Shown in pieces: positions 1 through 9,951 of a DNA stretch of 64,000 bases; positions within the stretch are counted from its first letter, which is position 1, and each line of letters opens with the position of its first letter. Both the position numbers and the translations under genes were made by a program. The notes under the pieces were generated by a model that made no database searches, was not told where the DNA came from, and was given only the letters and a program-made list of their open reading frames with translations. The stretch lies in contig NZ_JAQWXX010000099.1 of NCBI RefSeq assembly GCF_029254265.1, positions 52,718 to 116,717 of the forward strand, given 5' to 3'. This DNA is from Algoriphagus sp. (lineage in GTDB: Bacteria > Bacteroidota > Bacteroidia > Cytophagales > Cyclobacteriaceae).

Positions 1-90
1 AAGGATTACAAATTAAAAGGTGTTTCTCCGGAGGAAGTTTATTTCGAGTTGAAAGATTCATTGGGAAGAACCCGAATCCTTCATTTCTAA
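1..90 (+). CDS. C-terminal fragment of an unidentified protein
   Basis: An open frame enters from the left edge and ends at a TAA at 88-90, giving 29 residues that end in RTRILHF. The fragment is too short for me to assign a family. It is followed by a convergent gene (ADP-ribosylglycohydrolase) about 50 bases away. Confidence 0.5.
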   Translation, partial: KDYKLKGVSPEEVYFELKDSLGRTRILHF

Positions 91-142
91 TTTCTCTCAA
101 ACCTAAAAACCAGAACCCTGAATCGGAAGATTAAGGGTTTTT

Positions 143-1381
143 TCATTTTTTAAGCATGTGCGAAGTCAACTCTTTCGAAATTTGTTCTAGATCAATTCCT
201 AAAAGCTCCTTATTGACCTTCAGTACTTGTTCCCGCTCCAGTTTGGGAAGTTGTTCAAAGCCATAGTAAGCTCCTAGAATACCACCTACTACTGCCGCCG
301 TGGTATCATTATCTCTACCGTAATTCACTAGGAAAACCAAACTTCCCATAAAGTCAAAATCTGCATAAATCATGGCGGTTAGCGACTGAAGCCATATTTC
401 CCCTGCATGAAAAGGCATGTCCTGCAGCCGCTGGTCTAAAGCTAAAAATGCTGCTTGAAGTGCTGGACTTGCTGGATCTAATCCAATACTTAAACTGTCT
501 TGTTGGTGTGATTCACTACTGATATTTAATGCGTTGGCTAAGATTGAATTTGCAGTCCTTCCCACTAGTCGACTTTCAAAATAATTTTCCGGATCAACCT
601 GAAGTGAAGCTAAAAGAGAATCTTTTGTAGCGCCTTTTTTCATTCCTGCGGCAGTCATTCCCGCAGCTAAAGAGGTCAAATCCTTTGCGTAGCCCAAGTC
701 ATAAATCGAAAGGGCATAAGCTTCACGGTAGGCTTTTTCCGGATCTCCGGGAAAGAAAATTCCCAATGCAGGGGCGTATAATAAACCTGCACAAACCATC
801 TCTCCTCCATAGAATTTTCCCAGAGCTTCCGAATAGTCAACCAGATTATTTGCAATAAATGGTTCACTTACTTTTGCCCATTCTTGAAGCCATCCAAGTT
901 TAAGATTAACATCTTCAAAAGATTCAGGAAGAGTGTCTTTGATTGCATTAAATTCTTCAGTGTAATCTTGATAATGGCTAAGGATTTGACTTGCGAAATC
1001 AGTGGCAGAAAGTGTCTGATTTTGTTGGGTCATCAGATAGCGACTGGTTAGGACTTTCCATCTTGTATCATCCGTAGTTCCGCCTGCAGGTAGATCGGCC
1101 AACCAAATTCCTTCGGGAGAAGTTTCCCGAATCATTGTATCCAAACTTGTAACAAACCCATAAGCTTCGTTGATGTTTTCTCTGGACCACATTTCTGTAG
1201 GAGCCCCCATAGCATCGCCAATTGCTGAGCCGACTAGCATCCCTAGAATTTTATCTTGGAGTTCTGACTCACTAAGACCACTGATTTCCAATTTATCATA
1301 GGAATCGATTTTTAATTCCTGTTTTTTACCGCAGGAAAAAAGTAAGGTCAAGGAAAGAAAAGAATAGATCAGTTTTTTCAT
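143..1381 (-). CDS. ADP-ribosylglycohydrolase family lipoprotein
   Basis: Member of the ADP-ribosylglycohydrolase (DraG/ARH) superfamily, whose enzymes hydrolyse N- or O-glycosidic ADP-ribose bonds with two Mg ions. The sequence shows GSAIGDAMGAP at residues 51-61, the metal-binding TTDDT at 102-106 and the second metal motif GRDNDTT at 355-361, so both halves of the active site are present. The N-terminus is a lipoprotein signal with lipobox Cys at residue 17, so it is probably exported and membrane anchored, which is unusual next to the cytosolic family members. Its start codon overlaps the stop of the upstream kinase-like gene by 4 bases (ATGA), implying translational coupling. The substrate is unknown; nucleoside or ADP-ribosyl salvage is a guess. 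Confidence 0.85.
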   Translation of the reverse strand: MKKLIYSFLSLTLLFSCGKKQELKIDSYDKLEISGLSESELQDKILGMLVGSAIGDAMGAPTEMWSRENINEAYGFVTSLDTMIRETSPEGIWLADLPAGGTTDDTRWKVLTSRYLMTQQNQTLSATDFASQILSHYQDYTEEFNAIKDTLPESFEDVNLKLGWLQEWAKVSEPFIANNLVDYSEALGKFYGGEMVCAGLLYAPALGIFFPGDPEKAYREAYALSIYDLGYAKDLTSLAAGMTAAGMKKGATKDSLLASLQVDPENYFESRLVGRTANSILANALNISSESHQQDSLSIGLDPASPALQAAFLALDQRLQDMPFHAGEIWLQSLTAMIYADFDFMGSLVFLVNYGRDNDTTAAVVGGILGAYYGFEQLPKLEREQVLKVNKELLGIDLEQISKELTSHMLKK

Positions 1382-2343
1382 GAGTGCGTGAGTAGGTTCA
1401 TTGCATCCTCAAGAAGTTTTTTCTTGGCATCAATCGTAAGGTCAACTGGAAGTTGTGCAATTCCAATTAGCCTACGCATGATTTCAACACTTTCGTATTG
1501 TTCAACGAGTTTTTGATTGAAGTCTTTTTTGTAGATTTTTAGAAATTCTTCCTTAAGATTTTCAGGTTGTTTGCTCAATTGTAGATGTGCAAAAAGAACT
1601 CCCAAGTCAAACTCAGCATCCCCCATAAAACCGAATTCAGGATCTATAATTTTAAGTTTACCATTTATTTCAAGCCAGGAGGCAGGATAGAAATCTCCAT
1701 GAATAAGTGTTTCTCCTGTTGCCAAATAGCGCGTGCCCAACTTTTTCAAAGCAGCTTTGAGCGATTGGTTTCTTTTAAAAGGTAAACTGATTTCCTGTAA
1801 ACCCGCCTGAACTGAATTCAAATCAAAACCATTGTTTTCTTCAAATGGGAAATTAAAAATATGTTCATGGTTTAACTTCTTCATTTCCAGATTTGATGGA
1901 AATGAGTCAGTTTGGATTTCATGAAGTGCATTTAGGTAATTTGCTAATTGTCCAATTTGATCCAGAGAGAGCTGCTTTTTTCCCGAATACAATTCCAGAA
2001 AATCACTTCCTTCCCCCAAATCCTCAGTAAGTAAAATGTAATTTTCAGGGTCAAAATGGATCACTTTTGGAGAAAAATCTGTGAGATCTTTTTCTTTTTG
2101 TACCAAATCATAAAATGCATATTCCACCTCAATCCGTGTAATTGGGGCAGGAATCTGTGGGAATTTTCGAACATAATTTTTGGATTGCTTTAAGATAAAT
2201 GACCGCAAATTTGTCTTTACCCGAAGTACTAAATTCATATTGCTTTCTCCTGCAGGTTCAGCAGAGATGATACTTTCATTGGCTTTCCAATAGGGGAATT
2301 TCTTCAGAATTTCTAAAGAGTTCTGCTCCGGAATATCTAACAT
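1378..2343 (-). CDS. Aminoglycoside phosphotransferase-fold small-molecule kinase
   Basis: A 321-residue protein with the APH/choline-kinase-type fold. The catalytic-loop Asp is D217 in HGDFYPASW (215-223), and the metal-binding Asp is D234 in IDPEFGF. The usual Asn of the HGDxxxxN motif is replaced by Ser222, and IDPEF is reminiscent of 5-methylthioribose kinases. It therefore probably phosphorylates a sugar or nucleoside-like alcohol, not an aminoglycoside. It is the first gene of a two-gene unit, with its TGA overlapping the start of the ADP-ribosylglycohydrolase gene. The pairing suggests that glycohydrolase products (ribose derivatives) may be trapped by phosphorylation; that link is inference. 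Confidence 0.7.
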   Translation of the reverse strand: MLDIPEQNSLEILKKFPYWKANESIISAEPAGESNMNLVLRVKTNLRSFILKQSKNYVRKFPQIPAPITRIEVEYAFYDLVQKEKDLTDFSPKVIHFDPENYILLTEDLGEGSDFLELYSGKKQLSLDQIGQLANYLNALHEIQTDSFPSNLEMKKLNHEHIFNFPFEENNGFDLNSVQAGLQEISLPFKRNQSLKAALKKLGTRYLATGETLIHGDFYPASWLEINGKLKIIDPEFGFMGDAEFDLGVLFAHLQLSKQPENLKEEFLKIYKKDFNQKLVEQYESVEIMRRLIGIAQLPVDLTIDAKKKLLEDAMNLLTHS

Positions 2344-2524
2344 GGTTGGTTTTAGTTTCGGATAAAATTTAAACCGCGAATTTACTCATTAGTTTTTTTA
2401 TCAATAGTCTCTTGTGTTTTACTGAGAGATATTGTTTTGAAAAGGTCTTTTAGAGGACAAACGGAAAATAAGAGACATTAAAAATCCCTATTTTTGAGCT
2501 GAAATTAAACCCAATTATAAAATC

Positions 2525-3682
2525 ATGTTTGGACTACCTAGATTACTTTTCAACGAAGAGCACGAACTTTTTAGACAATCTGTGAAAGAATTTATTGCTC
2601 GTGAGATTACCCCGTATAATTCAGAATGGGAGAAAAAGAAGATGGTTTCTCGAGAAAGCTGGCTGAAATTAGGTGAAAATGGATTTCTTGGAATACAGGC
2701 CCCCGAAGAATTGGGTGGTATGAATATTCAGGATTTTCGATACAATGCCATTTTGATTGAGGAGCTTGGATTGAGCGGCTGTTCAGGGCCGGCTATAGGT
2801 TACCCATTGCACAGCGATATTGTGATGCCCTATATTTTGCATTATGGAAATGAAGAAACTAAGAAAAAATACATTCCTAAAATGGTTTCTGGAGAATACA
2901 TTGGTGCAATTGCTATGACCGAACCGGGTGCAGGTTCAGATCTTCAAGGGATGCGTTCCACGGCAATAGATCATGGAGATTACTACTTGGTAAATGGTTC
3001 AAAGACTTTTATCACGAATGGATACCTGTCCGATGTGGTAGTAGTAGCTGTGAAAACTGATCCTAGTAAAGGAGCAAAAGGAATAAGCCTAATAGTTCTA
3101 GATAATTCCATGAAGGGATATACCAAGGGGGTTCCTTTTGAGAAAGTTGGGTTACATGCTCAAGATACCTGTGAGTTGTTTTTTGAAGATGTGAAAGTTC
3201 CAAAAGAAAACCTTTTGGGAAAAGAAGGCGATGGCTTCAAGTATTTGATGCATGAGTTAGCTCAAGAACGTCTGGTAGTATCACTTGCTGCAATCGCATT
3301 GGGAGAATACATGCTTCAGGCAACTGTAGAGTATGTGAAACAACGGAAAGCATTTAATAAATCAATCTCCGATTTTCAAAATACCCGGTTTAAACTGGCT
3401 GAGATGACAGCAGCATTGGAGCAAGGAAGAATTTATTGTGACCAGTTGGTTATTCTTCACAATGACAAGCTGCTCGATCCAGCTATGGCTTCCGCCGCCA
3501 AATATAATATGACCGAACTCCAGTGTAAAGTAGCCGATGAATGTGTGCAGCTTCATGGGGGCTATGGCTACATGTGGGAGTACGGAGTAGCTAGAGCTTA
3601 TGCAGATGCACGAGTGCAGCGAATCTATGCCGGTACTAATGAAATCATGAAGGAGCTGATTGCAAGAAAAATCTTGAAATAA
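2525..3682 (+). CDS. Acyl-CoA dehydrogenase
   Basis: FAD-dependent acyl-CoA dehydrogenase that introduces the alpha-beta double bond in the first step of beta-oxidation; cytosolic. At 385 residues it has the normal length for the family. It shows the N-terminal helical domain, the FAD-contacting AMTEPGAGSDLQG stretch (about residues 136-148), a C-terminal domain with QLHGGYGYMWEYGVAR, and the family-typical ending RIYAGTNEIMKEL. It lies 76 bases upstream of a co-directional long-chain acyl-CoA ligase, so the two may be co-transcribed. Chain-length specificity cannot be told from sequence by eye; the long-chain type fits the neighbour. Confidence 0.93.
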   Translation: MFGLPRLLFNEEHELFRQSVKEFIAREITPYNSEWEKKKMVSRESWLKLGENGFLGIQAPEELGGMNIQDFRYNAILIEELGLSGCSGPAIGYPLHSDIVMPYILHYGNEETKKKYIPKMVSGEYIGAIAMTEPGAGSDLQGMRSTAIDHGDYYLVNGSKTFITNGYLSDVVVVAVKTDPSKGAKGISLIVLDNSMKGYTKGVPFEKVGLHAQDTCELFFEDVKVPKENLLGKEGDGFKYLMHELAQERLVVSLAAIALGEYMLQATVEYVKQRKAFNKSISDFQNTRFKLAEMTAALEQGRIYCDQLVILHNDKLLDPAMASAAKYNMTELQCKVADECVQLHGGYGYMWEYGVARAYADARVQRIYAGTNEIMKELIARKILK

Positions 3683-3758
3683 TTCAAGATTGTTTGATCA
3701 AAACAAAGATTTTTTAGTAATTCAGGAAAAATAGTTTACACCCAAAAAAACCAATTCT

Positions 3759-5441
3759 ATGGCAGATTTTCCATGGCTAAAGCATTATCCCGCCGCAGTT
3801 GATAAAACTGTAAACGTTACCCAATATTCGAGTATTTCAGAACTTTTTGATGAGAGTGTAAAAAAATATGGACCTGCAGTTGCTTATGAATGTATGGGCA
3901 AAACAATCTCTTTTAATGATTTGAATCAACTAAGTGGGAGCTTTGCAGCTTATTTAACACAAGTGCTTAAGTTGGAAAAAGGTACTAGAGTTGCAATCCA
4001 GTTGCCCAATATTCTCCAATATCCGGTAGCGATGTTTGGAGCCCTAAGAGCAGGAATGGTGGTAGTTAATACCAATCCGCTCTATACACCTTCGGAAATG
4101 AAGCATCAATTCAATGATTCCGGTGCTGAAGTTGTGGTGATCGTTGCCAATTTTGCAAGTAATTTGGAGAAGATTCTTCCTGAAATAAAAGCAAAGCATG
4201 TGATCGTGACAGAATTAGGTGACATGCTTGGAGGGTTAAAGGGAACCATAGTCAATCTGGTAGTAAAGCATATCAAAAAAATGGTTCCTAGTTTTTCTAT
4301 TCCAAGAGCTGTTTCTTTCAAAACAGTTTTGAAAGAAGGGGCTAAAAAGACTTTTAAGGCAGAAAACCTAACATTAGCAGATACAGCATTTTTGCAATAT
4401 ACAGGTGGCACAACGGGTGTTTCAAAGGGAGCTGAGTTGACTCATGGAAATATTGTGGCAAATATGCAGCAGATCTCCGCATGGATGAAACCAAGCTTGA
4501 AAGAACGGGAAGAGATCGTGGTAACAGCCCTTCCACTTTACCATATTTTCGCATTGACGGTGAACTGCTTAGCAATGTTGAAAATCGGAGCCCATAACCT
4601 GCTAATCACAAATCCTCGTGATATGCCTGCCTTTATAAAAGAGCTTTCAAAACATAGATTTACTGTGTTTACAGGAGTAAACACATTATTTAATGGTCTT
4701 TTGAATCAGGAAGCTTTCCATAAGTTGGATTTTTCTGGATTGAAGGTCGCAGTAGGAGGGGGAATGGCTGTCCAAAAAGCAACAGCGGACAAATGGAAAA
4801 AAGCAACTGGAACTCCATTAGCTGAAGGTTACGGACTCACCGAAACTTCACCTGTGGCCACATGTAATCCCACAGATGGAACCGAGCGTATAGGCACGAT
4901 TGGATTGCCTCTCCCAAATACTGAAATAATTATCGTAGATGATATGGGAGTTACTCTTCCAAATGGAGAACGAGGGGAAATCTGTATTAAAGGTCCGCAG
5001 GTCATGAAAGGATATTGGAATCGACCTAAAGACACGGCAGAAGTGATGATGGGAGACTGGTTTAAGTCAGGAGACATTGGGATTATGGATAATGATGGAT
5101 TTACCAAAATCGTAGATCGAAAAAAAGAAATGATCCTCGTTTCCGGATTCAATGTTTACCCAAATGAGGTGGAAGATGCAATTGCTTCTTGTCCGGGAGT
5201 TTTGGAAGTTGGAGTCATTGGCATGCCGGATCCAAAATCCACAGAAAAAGTGGTGGCCTATGTAGTGCCCAAAGATAAGTCACTCACGGATAAGGCTGTA
5301 ATTGATCACTGTCACGAGCTTTTGACAAATTACAAATGTCCTAGAGAAGTCTACTTTATTGACGAATTACCAAAATCAAATGTGGGTAAAATACTGAGAC
5401 GAAAAATCAAAGAAGCACATATTGAGAAAATCGGGGCTTAA
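3759..5441 (+). CDS. fadD: Long-chain fatty acid--CoA ligase (FadD-like)
   Basis: AMP-forming acyl-CoA synthetase that activates fatty acids to acyl-CoA through an acyl-adenylate. The P-loop-like motif YTGGTTGVSKGAELTH lies at about residues 213-228. GYGLTETSPV (about 357-366) is the A5 motif, GDWFKSGDIG the A7 region, and DRKKEMILVSGFNVYPNEVE the hinge/fatty-acyl signature. The C-terminal KSNVGKILRRKI contains the catalytic Lys. The 560-residue length matches bacterial FadD. It follows the acyl-CoA dehydrogenase on the same strand and is closed by a strong terminator at 5454-5489, consistent with a fatty-acid degradation unit. Confidence 0.92.
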   Translation: MADFPWLKHYPAAVDKTVNVTQYSSISELFDESVKKYGPAVAYECMGKTISFNDLNQLSGSFAAYLTQVLKLEKGTRVAIQLPNILQYPVAMFGALRAGMVVVNTNPLYTPSEMKHQFNDSGAEVVVIVANFASNLEKILPEIKAKHVIVTELGDMLGGLKGTIVNLVVKHIKKMVPSFSIPRAVSFKTVLKEGAKKTFKAENLTLADTAFLQYTGGTTGVSKGAELTHGNIVANMQQISAWMKPSLKEREEIVVTALPLYHIFALTVNCLAMLKIGAHNLLITNPRDMPAFIKELSKHRFTVFTGVNTLFNGLLNQEAFHKLDFSGLKVAVGGGMAVQKATADKWKKATGTPLAEGYGLTETSPVATCNPTDGTERIGTIGLPLPNTEIIIVDDMGVTLPNGERGEICIKGPQVMKGYWNRPKDTAEVMMGDWFKSGDIGIMDNDGFTKIVDRKKEMILVSGFNVYPNEVEDAIASCPGVLEVGVIGMPDPKSTEKVVAYVVPKDKSLTDKAVIDHCHELLTNYKCPREVYFIDELPKSNVGKILRRKIKEAHIEKIGA

Positions 5442-5453
5442 ATCAAAAGCAAG

Positions 5454-5489
5454 AAAAAAGGTTCAAGTCCGAAGACTTGAACCTTTTTT
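5454..5489. terminator. Bidirectional intrinsic terminator
   Basis: A perfect 10-bp stem (5460-5469 with 5474-5483) closes a CGAA tetraloop. It is flanked by six As on the left and six Ts on the right, so it can terminate transcription from either side. It lies between the convergent genes fadD (+) and the UDP-glucuronate decarboxylase (-). Confidence 0.9.
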
Positions 5490-5569
5490 ATGAATGAAAA
5501 TGAAATTACTTAATTGATTGAAATCGTCGGATATTGGACATCCAACATCTGACTCCTTGCATCGGACAT

Positions 5570-6502
5570 TTATATCACAGTCTCGAAATACGCTATAGTT
5601 TTTTCAAGTCCTTCCCGAAGTTCAATTTTGGGTTCCCAATCCAACTCCTTTTTAGCTAAATCAATCACTGGTCTTCGCTGCATTGGATCATCCTGAGGAA
5701 GTGGGAGGAAAATTAATTTACTCTTACTATTGGTAAGCTCGATTACCAACTCAGCGAGTTCAAGCATGGTGAATTCACCTGGATTGCCAATGTTTACTGG
5801 ACCGGTAAAGCCGTCACGACTATTCATCAAGCGATACATTCCTTCTATATTATCATCTACATAACAGAAGGAACGGGTTTGCTTACCATCTCCGTATATA
5901 GTGATATCCTGACCTTTTAAGGCTTGTACGATAAAGTTACTCACCACACGGCCATCATTTGGATGCATTCTTGGTCCGTAAGTGTTGAAAATACGCATCA
6001 CCTTGATCGCAACTTGATGCTGTCGGTAATAATCAAAAAATAGGGTTTCTGCGCATCGCTTTCCTTCATCATAGCAAGCTCGGATACCGAGTGTATTGAC
6101 ACTTCCTTTGTAGGATTCCGGTTGTGGATGAACTTCAGGATCCCCGTAAATCTCAGAAGTACTAGCTTGTAAGATTTTGATTTTCAATCGCTTTGCAAGC
6201 CCAAGCATATTCATTGCTCCGATTACAGACGTCTTAGTGGTCTGAACTGGATCAAACTGATAGTGCACAGGAGAAGCTGGGCAAGCAAGATTGTATATTT
6301 CATCAACTTCTACATAAAGTGGATGAGTGACATCGTGCCGTAGCAATTCAAAATTCCTATTATCGAGTAAATGATGAATGTTTCTTCGATTACCCGTAAA
6401 AAAGTTATCTACGCATAAGACTTCATTTCCTTCTTGTAAAAGACGGTCGCAAAGATGACTTCCTAGGAATCCCCCTCCGCCGCTCACTAATACTCTTTTC
6501 AT
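5570..6502 (-). CDS. UDP-glucuronic acid decarboxylase (UDP-xylose synthase)
   Basis: Short-chain dehydrogenase/epimerase-family enzyme expected to convert UDP-glucuronate to UDP-xylose with bound NAD. The NAD-binding [10 protein letters not shown] is at residues 8-17, the STSEIYGDP segment at 114-122, and the catalytic Tyr144/Lys148 pair sits in [30 protein letters not shown] and [14 protein letters not shown] are typical of the UXS group rather than of GalE or dTDP-glucose dehydratases. At 310 residues it is a full-length single-domain form lacking the N-terminal extension of plant enzymes. It probably feeds surface polysaccharide synthesis. It stands alone between a terminator and an acyl-CoA dehydrogenase. 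Confidence 0.9.
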   Translation of the reverse strand: MKRVLVSGGGGFLGSHLCDRLLQEGNEVLCVDNFFTGNRRNIHHLLDNRNFELLRHDVTHPLYVEVDEIYNLACPASPVHYQFDPVQTTKTSVIGAMNMLGLAKRLKIKILQASTSEIYGDPEVHPQPESYKGSVNTLGIRACYDEGKRCAETLFFDYYRQHQVAIKVMRIFNTYGPRMHPNDGRVVSNFIVQALKGQDITIYGDGKQTRSFCYVDDNIEGMYRLMNSRDGFTGPVNIGNPGEFTMLELAELVIELTNSKSKLIFLPLPQDDPMQRRPVIDLAKKELDWEPKIELREGLEKTIAYFETVI

Positions 6503-6587
6503 GTTTTAATTGATGTGTTAAAATTACGCGTCGCCAAAAATAAGGAATTGTTTCAAATAAGAGGGATGATCTGAATCTTTCGCTGAC

Positions 6588-8372
6588 TTAAAACCAATCT
6601 TCTTCCATTTTTAGGGTTGGGTAATTCGTAGAATTTAATCTTTCAGCAATTGATTTGATTTTTACCAGCTCATATTCCATAAAGTAGTTGGCGGTTTCTA
6701 TTTTTCCTTGGTAAAAACTCTGATCTATACCTGGTCGAGCTAATTTTTCTCGTGCCGTTCGAGCTTGATTAAGCCACATCCAGCCCACAGTTAAGAATCC
6801 ACAGAGTTCTAGGAATAGGGTAGCGTCAGCAAGGAAAATTTCAGGTCCCTCTTTTGACTTTCCCAAAAGGGTTGAGGCTACCTGATTTGAAATAGATAAA
6901 TAGCTATTCAGAGTTTCAGCTAATGCTTCGCAACCGATCGTTAGTTTGGCTGACTTTATACTTTTTAGAATTTCCTGATTGAGGATTTTCCATCCAAGTC
7001 CTTCGTGAATCAAGACTTTTCTTCCCAATAAGTCCAAACCATGGATACCCGTAGTCCCCTCATGAATCGGGTGAATCCTTGCCTCCCGATAGTATTGTTC
7101 TACCGGAAAATCTGTGGTGTATCCAGCACCCCCTAACACTTGAACAGCGGCCGAGGTACTTTGTAAGCCCATTTCCGAAGGAAAGCTTTTTGCAATAGGA
7201 GTTAATAAATCCAGTAATACTTCTAATTTTTGTTTCTTTTCGGGTTCAGATTCTTGACTAATTTGATCTGAAAGCATAGCGCAATAGAGCAATAGTGCCA
7301 ACGAACCTTCGGTGATACTTTTTTGAAATAAAAGCATGCGCTTGACATCTGCATGGGAAATGATTGGGACCTGTGGTTTACTGAGATCTTTTTCATTTAT
7401 TTTTCTTCCCTGAGGGCGTTCTTTGGCATAAGCTAAGGAGGCTTGAAATGCTGCTGTCGCAATGGCTACTGCATTCATTCCTACTCCAAGTCTGGCTTCA
7501 TTCATCATTTGAAACATGTATTTCAATCCATGATTGGCTTCCCCTAAAAGATACCCTTCGCAATTGTCATCCGACCCAAACATCAGATGGGCTATTGGAG
7601 CACCTTTATATCCCATCTTATGATATACTCCTTCCGTTAGCACATCATTTGACTGCCCAGAATCAAGTTTCTTTTGCGGAACCACAAAAAGTGAGATTCC
7701 TTTTGTACCAGCTGGAGCTCCTTCTATTCTTGCCAGCATCAAATGGATTATGTTCTCCACGGCATCGTGATCTCCGCAGGAAATATAGATTTTCTGGCCT
7801 TTGATTTTATAGATTCCAGGCTGATCAGTTGGATAAGCGGTGGAGGAAAGATCTGAAAGTGAACTGCCAGCATCGGGTTCTGTCAGAGCCATTGTTCCCT
7901 GCCAAAGGCCTGAATACATGTTTGGTGTAAATTTCTTTACCAAATCCTGATCGCCAAAAGTCCGAATTAGATTGGCTGCTCCAGTGGTCAAAAATGGAAA
8001 AACACTGGCTGAATAATTAGCTGCCTGAAGTATGAATCCAGCTGCAATATGAATCATCCATGGTAATTGCTGCCCACCTTCTTCGTAAGAAAATGTGGCA
8101 TTGATCCAGCCATCATCCCCAAATTGTTTCACAATTTCCTGCATTCCTGGATGGATCTTGATTTTTCCATTTTCCAAAACAGGTTCATTTCGGTCCATTT
8201 CGGTAAGCAATGGATATAGATTTTTAGTCGCGATTTGATGTGCAGCATCCAAAACCATCTGGAAGGTTTCTTTGGAGTGGTCTGCGAAGTATGGGAGTTC
8301 GGTTAATTGGAGCGAATCAAGATTTTCAAAAAGCTGAAAAAAGAGATCTTTTCGAGAATAAAACTGAGGCAT
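6588..8372 (-). CDS. Acyl-CoA dehydrogenase, long form with C-terminal extension
   Basis: A 594-residue acyl-CoA dehydrogenase of the long (DmdC/FadE-related) type, about 200 residues longer than the classic enzyme at 2525-3682. It shows ALTEPDAGSSLSDL for FAD/substrate contact, the QVLGGAGYTTDFPVEQYYRE segment and the HEGTTGIHGLDLLGRKV C-terminal core motif. A further domain of about 120 residues (roughly 465-590) follows, as in AcdC/DmdC-type enzymes. The alpha-beta oxidation of an acyl-CoA is expected; specific substrates such as 3-methylmercaptopropionyl-CoA cannot be claimed. It is a single gene with its own upstream region. Confidence 0.88.
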   Translation of the reverse strand: MPQFYSRKDLFFQLFENLDSLQLTELPYFADHSKETFQMVLDAAHQIATKNLYPLLTEMDRNEPVLENGKIKIHPGMQEIVKQFGDDGWINATFSYEEGGQQLPWMIHIAAGFILQAANYSASVFPFLTTGAANLIRTFGDQDLVKKFTPNMYSGLWQGTMALTEPDAGSSLSDLSSTAYPTDQPGIYKIKGQKIYISCGDHDAVENIIHLMLARIEGAPAGTKGISLFVVPQKKLDSGQSNDVLTEGVYHKMGYKGAPIAHLMFGSDDNCEGYLLGEANHGLKYMFQMMNEARLGVGMNAVAIATAAFQASLAYAKERPQGRKINEKDLSKPQVPIISHADVKRMLLFQKSITEGSLALLLYCAMLSDQISQESEPEKKQKLEVLLDLLTPIAKSFPSEMGLQSTSAAVQVLGGAGYTTDFPVEQYYREARIHPIHEGTTGIHGLDLLGRKVLIHEGLGWKILNQEILKSIKSAKLTIGCEALAETLNSYLSISNQVASTLLGKSKEGPEIFLADATLFLELCGFLTVGWMWLNQARTAREKLARPGIDQSFYQGKIETANYFMEYELVKIKSIAERLNSTNYPTLKMEEDWF

Positions 8373-8527
8373 ATTTTGAGTTTGGGTGAAATCAAATATC
8401 GGATTTTTTGGGTTAATCGAAGAAGCTTCTTAAAGGTAAAATGCAATTGATTGATTTTTTAAAAATAAGATTTAATTCATAGGTGAATTATAATTTGTAT
8501 CTTCTCGATCGACCATAAAATTTAAAT

Positions 8528-9333
8528 ATGATTATAGACGTTCACACACACATTAATAATTACCATGAAGATCGAGTAGTTTCTTTGAAAGATTGTTTAG
8601 ATAGACTGACTGAAACTATGGATAGTAATCAAGTGGATTATGCGCTTGTACTTACTTCTTATAAAGTCAATGAAAATCGACCCAGCACTCAAAAAGTGGT
8701 GGAGGCAATCGCAAACCGCAATAATCTCGGCGTGGTGGCAGGGATTAGCTACCTGAATTATAATCACCGAGACTTACGCGAGATTTCTGATTACCTAGAA
8801 GCTGGATTGATCAAAGGATTGAAATTCTATCCTGGATACGAGCCGTTTTATCCGAATGATACCCGGATGAAAGTTATATATGATATGGCTGTTGAATATG
8901 ACGTTCCGGTTATGTTTCACTCTGGTGATACCTATGCTCCTACGGGTAGAGTAAAATATTCACACCCTATTCATCTGGATGATTTAGCTGTTGATTATCC
9001 GGAATTAAAGATTGTGATCTGTCATGTGGGAAATCCTTGGATCAAAGATTGCATGGAAGTCACATACAAAAATAAAAATGTGCATGCTGATTTTTCAGGT
9101 TTGGTATTAGGCGATTTTTCGGAAAAATTTGAGCGATTTATGAAAAACGAATTGGAGCAGATGATCATGCAGGTAACCCCAAATATTTATTGTACGGTAC
9201 TGACTGGCCAATTTCCTCCATGAAATCATATTTGAATTTTATGAAAAATCTGGATTTGCCAGAAGACAAAAAAGAACTGATACTCTGGAAAAATGCTGCT
9301 GAGTTATTCAAAATTGATGTCACAAAATTCTGA
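8528..9333 (+). pseudogene. Amidohydrolase (amidohydrolase_2 family), frameshifted near 9177-9180
   Basis: TIM-barrel metal-dependent hydrolase of the amidohydrolase_2 family. The N-terminal metal motif DVHTHIN starts at residue 3, FHSGDTYAP and VICHVGNPW carry further ligands, and the intact frame runs 8528-9223. After VTPN the frame loses its homology and stops. Reading in the neighbouring frame from about 9177 to the TGA at 9331-9333 restores the family ending: YLLYGTDWPISSM, then a helical tail ending in KIDVTKF. Both parts fit together as one protein of about 268 residues if one base is missing, most simply from the CCCC run at 9177-9180. It is either a real 1-base deletion or a sequencing error. 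The substrate is unknown. Confidence 0.85.
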
Positions 9334-9362
9334 GAAAAATAAGGTTGTGAATGATTGCTTAT

Positions 9363-9393
9363 TCACTTGATTTTCTTTCAAATGATCAAGTGA
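9363..9393. terminator. Hairpin between convergent genes
   Basis: An inverted repeat TCACTTGAT (9363-9371) / ATCAAGTGA (9385-9393) has a T-rich loop. It lies directly between the amidohydrolase remnant and the stop codon of the acetyltransferase. The flanking T run is weak, so terminator function is moderately supported. Confidence 0.45.
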
Positions 9394-9951
9394 TTAAGCT
9401 TCAATTTTACGGATTATACGAGCTGGATTTCCCGCAATCACCACATCGGAGGGAAAACTTTTGGTTACCACTGAGCCTGCACCGATTACCACTCGATCAC
9501 CAATAGTAACTCCTGGGCAAATGACCGAAGCCCCTCCAATCCACACATCATTGCCGATTGTGATCGCTTTCCCAAACTCCCAAAGTTCTCCCCTGATTTT
9601 AGCGTCTATCGGATGGGTGGCAGCATAAAACTGAACATTTGGAGCTACGAAAACCCGATCCCCAAGTCTTACCGGAGTGACATCAAGGACGACACAGTTG
9701 AAATTGAAAAAGACATCATCACCTACATGAATATTACTACCATAATCACAGTAAAAGGGAGGTTCAATCCAGATGTTTTTTCCTGAAGAACCCAAAAGCT
9801 TTCTGAGTAATGAAATCCTAAATTCAGAACCTTCAGGATCAGAGTTGTTAAAGGTTTTAATTAGCTTTCTAGCCTTCAGACGTTCTTTTACCAGCTCAGG
9901 ATCTCCTGCCTGATAAAGTTGGCCAGATAGCATTTTTTCTTTCTCCGTCAT
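9394..9951 (-). CDS. Hexapeptide-repeat sugar O-acetyltransferase (maltose/galactoside acetyltransferase type)
   Basis: Left-handed beta-helix acetyltransferase that uses acetyl-CoA. It opens with the Mac domain ([20 protein letters not shown]), followed by hexapeptide repeats such as [17 protein letters not shown] and [20 protein letters not shown]. It ends with the usual [22 protein letters not shown] segment. The 185-residue length matches Maa/LacA. It overlaps the end of uxuA by 4 bases (ATGA), so it is translationally coupled to the uronate genes. The acetyl acceptor (a free sugar, perhaps a detoxification role) is inferred from the family. Confidence 0.88.
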   Translation of the reverse strand: MTEKEKMLSGQLYQAGDPELVKERLKARKLIKTFNNSDPEGSEFRISLLRKLLGSSGKNIWIEPPFYCDYGSNIHVGDDVFFNFNCVVLDVTPVRLGDRVFVAPNVQFYAATHPIDAKIRGELWEFGKAITIGNDVWIGGASVICPGVTIGDRVVIGAGSVVTKSFPSDVVIAGNPARIIRKIEA

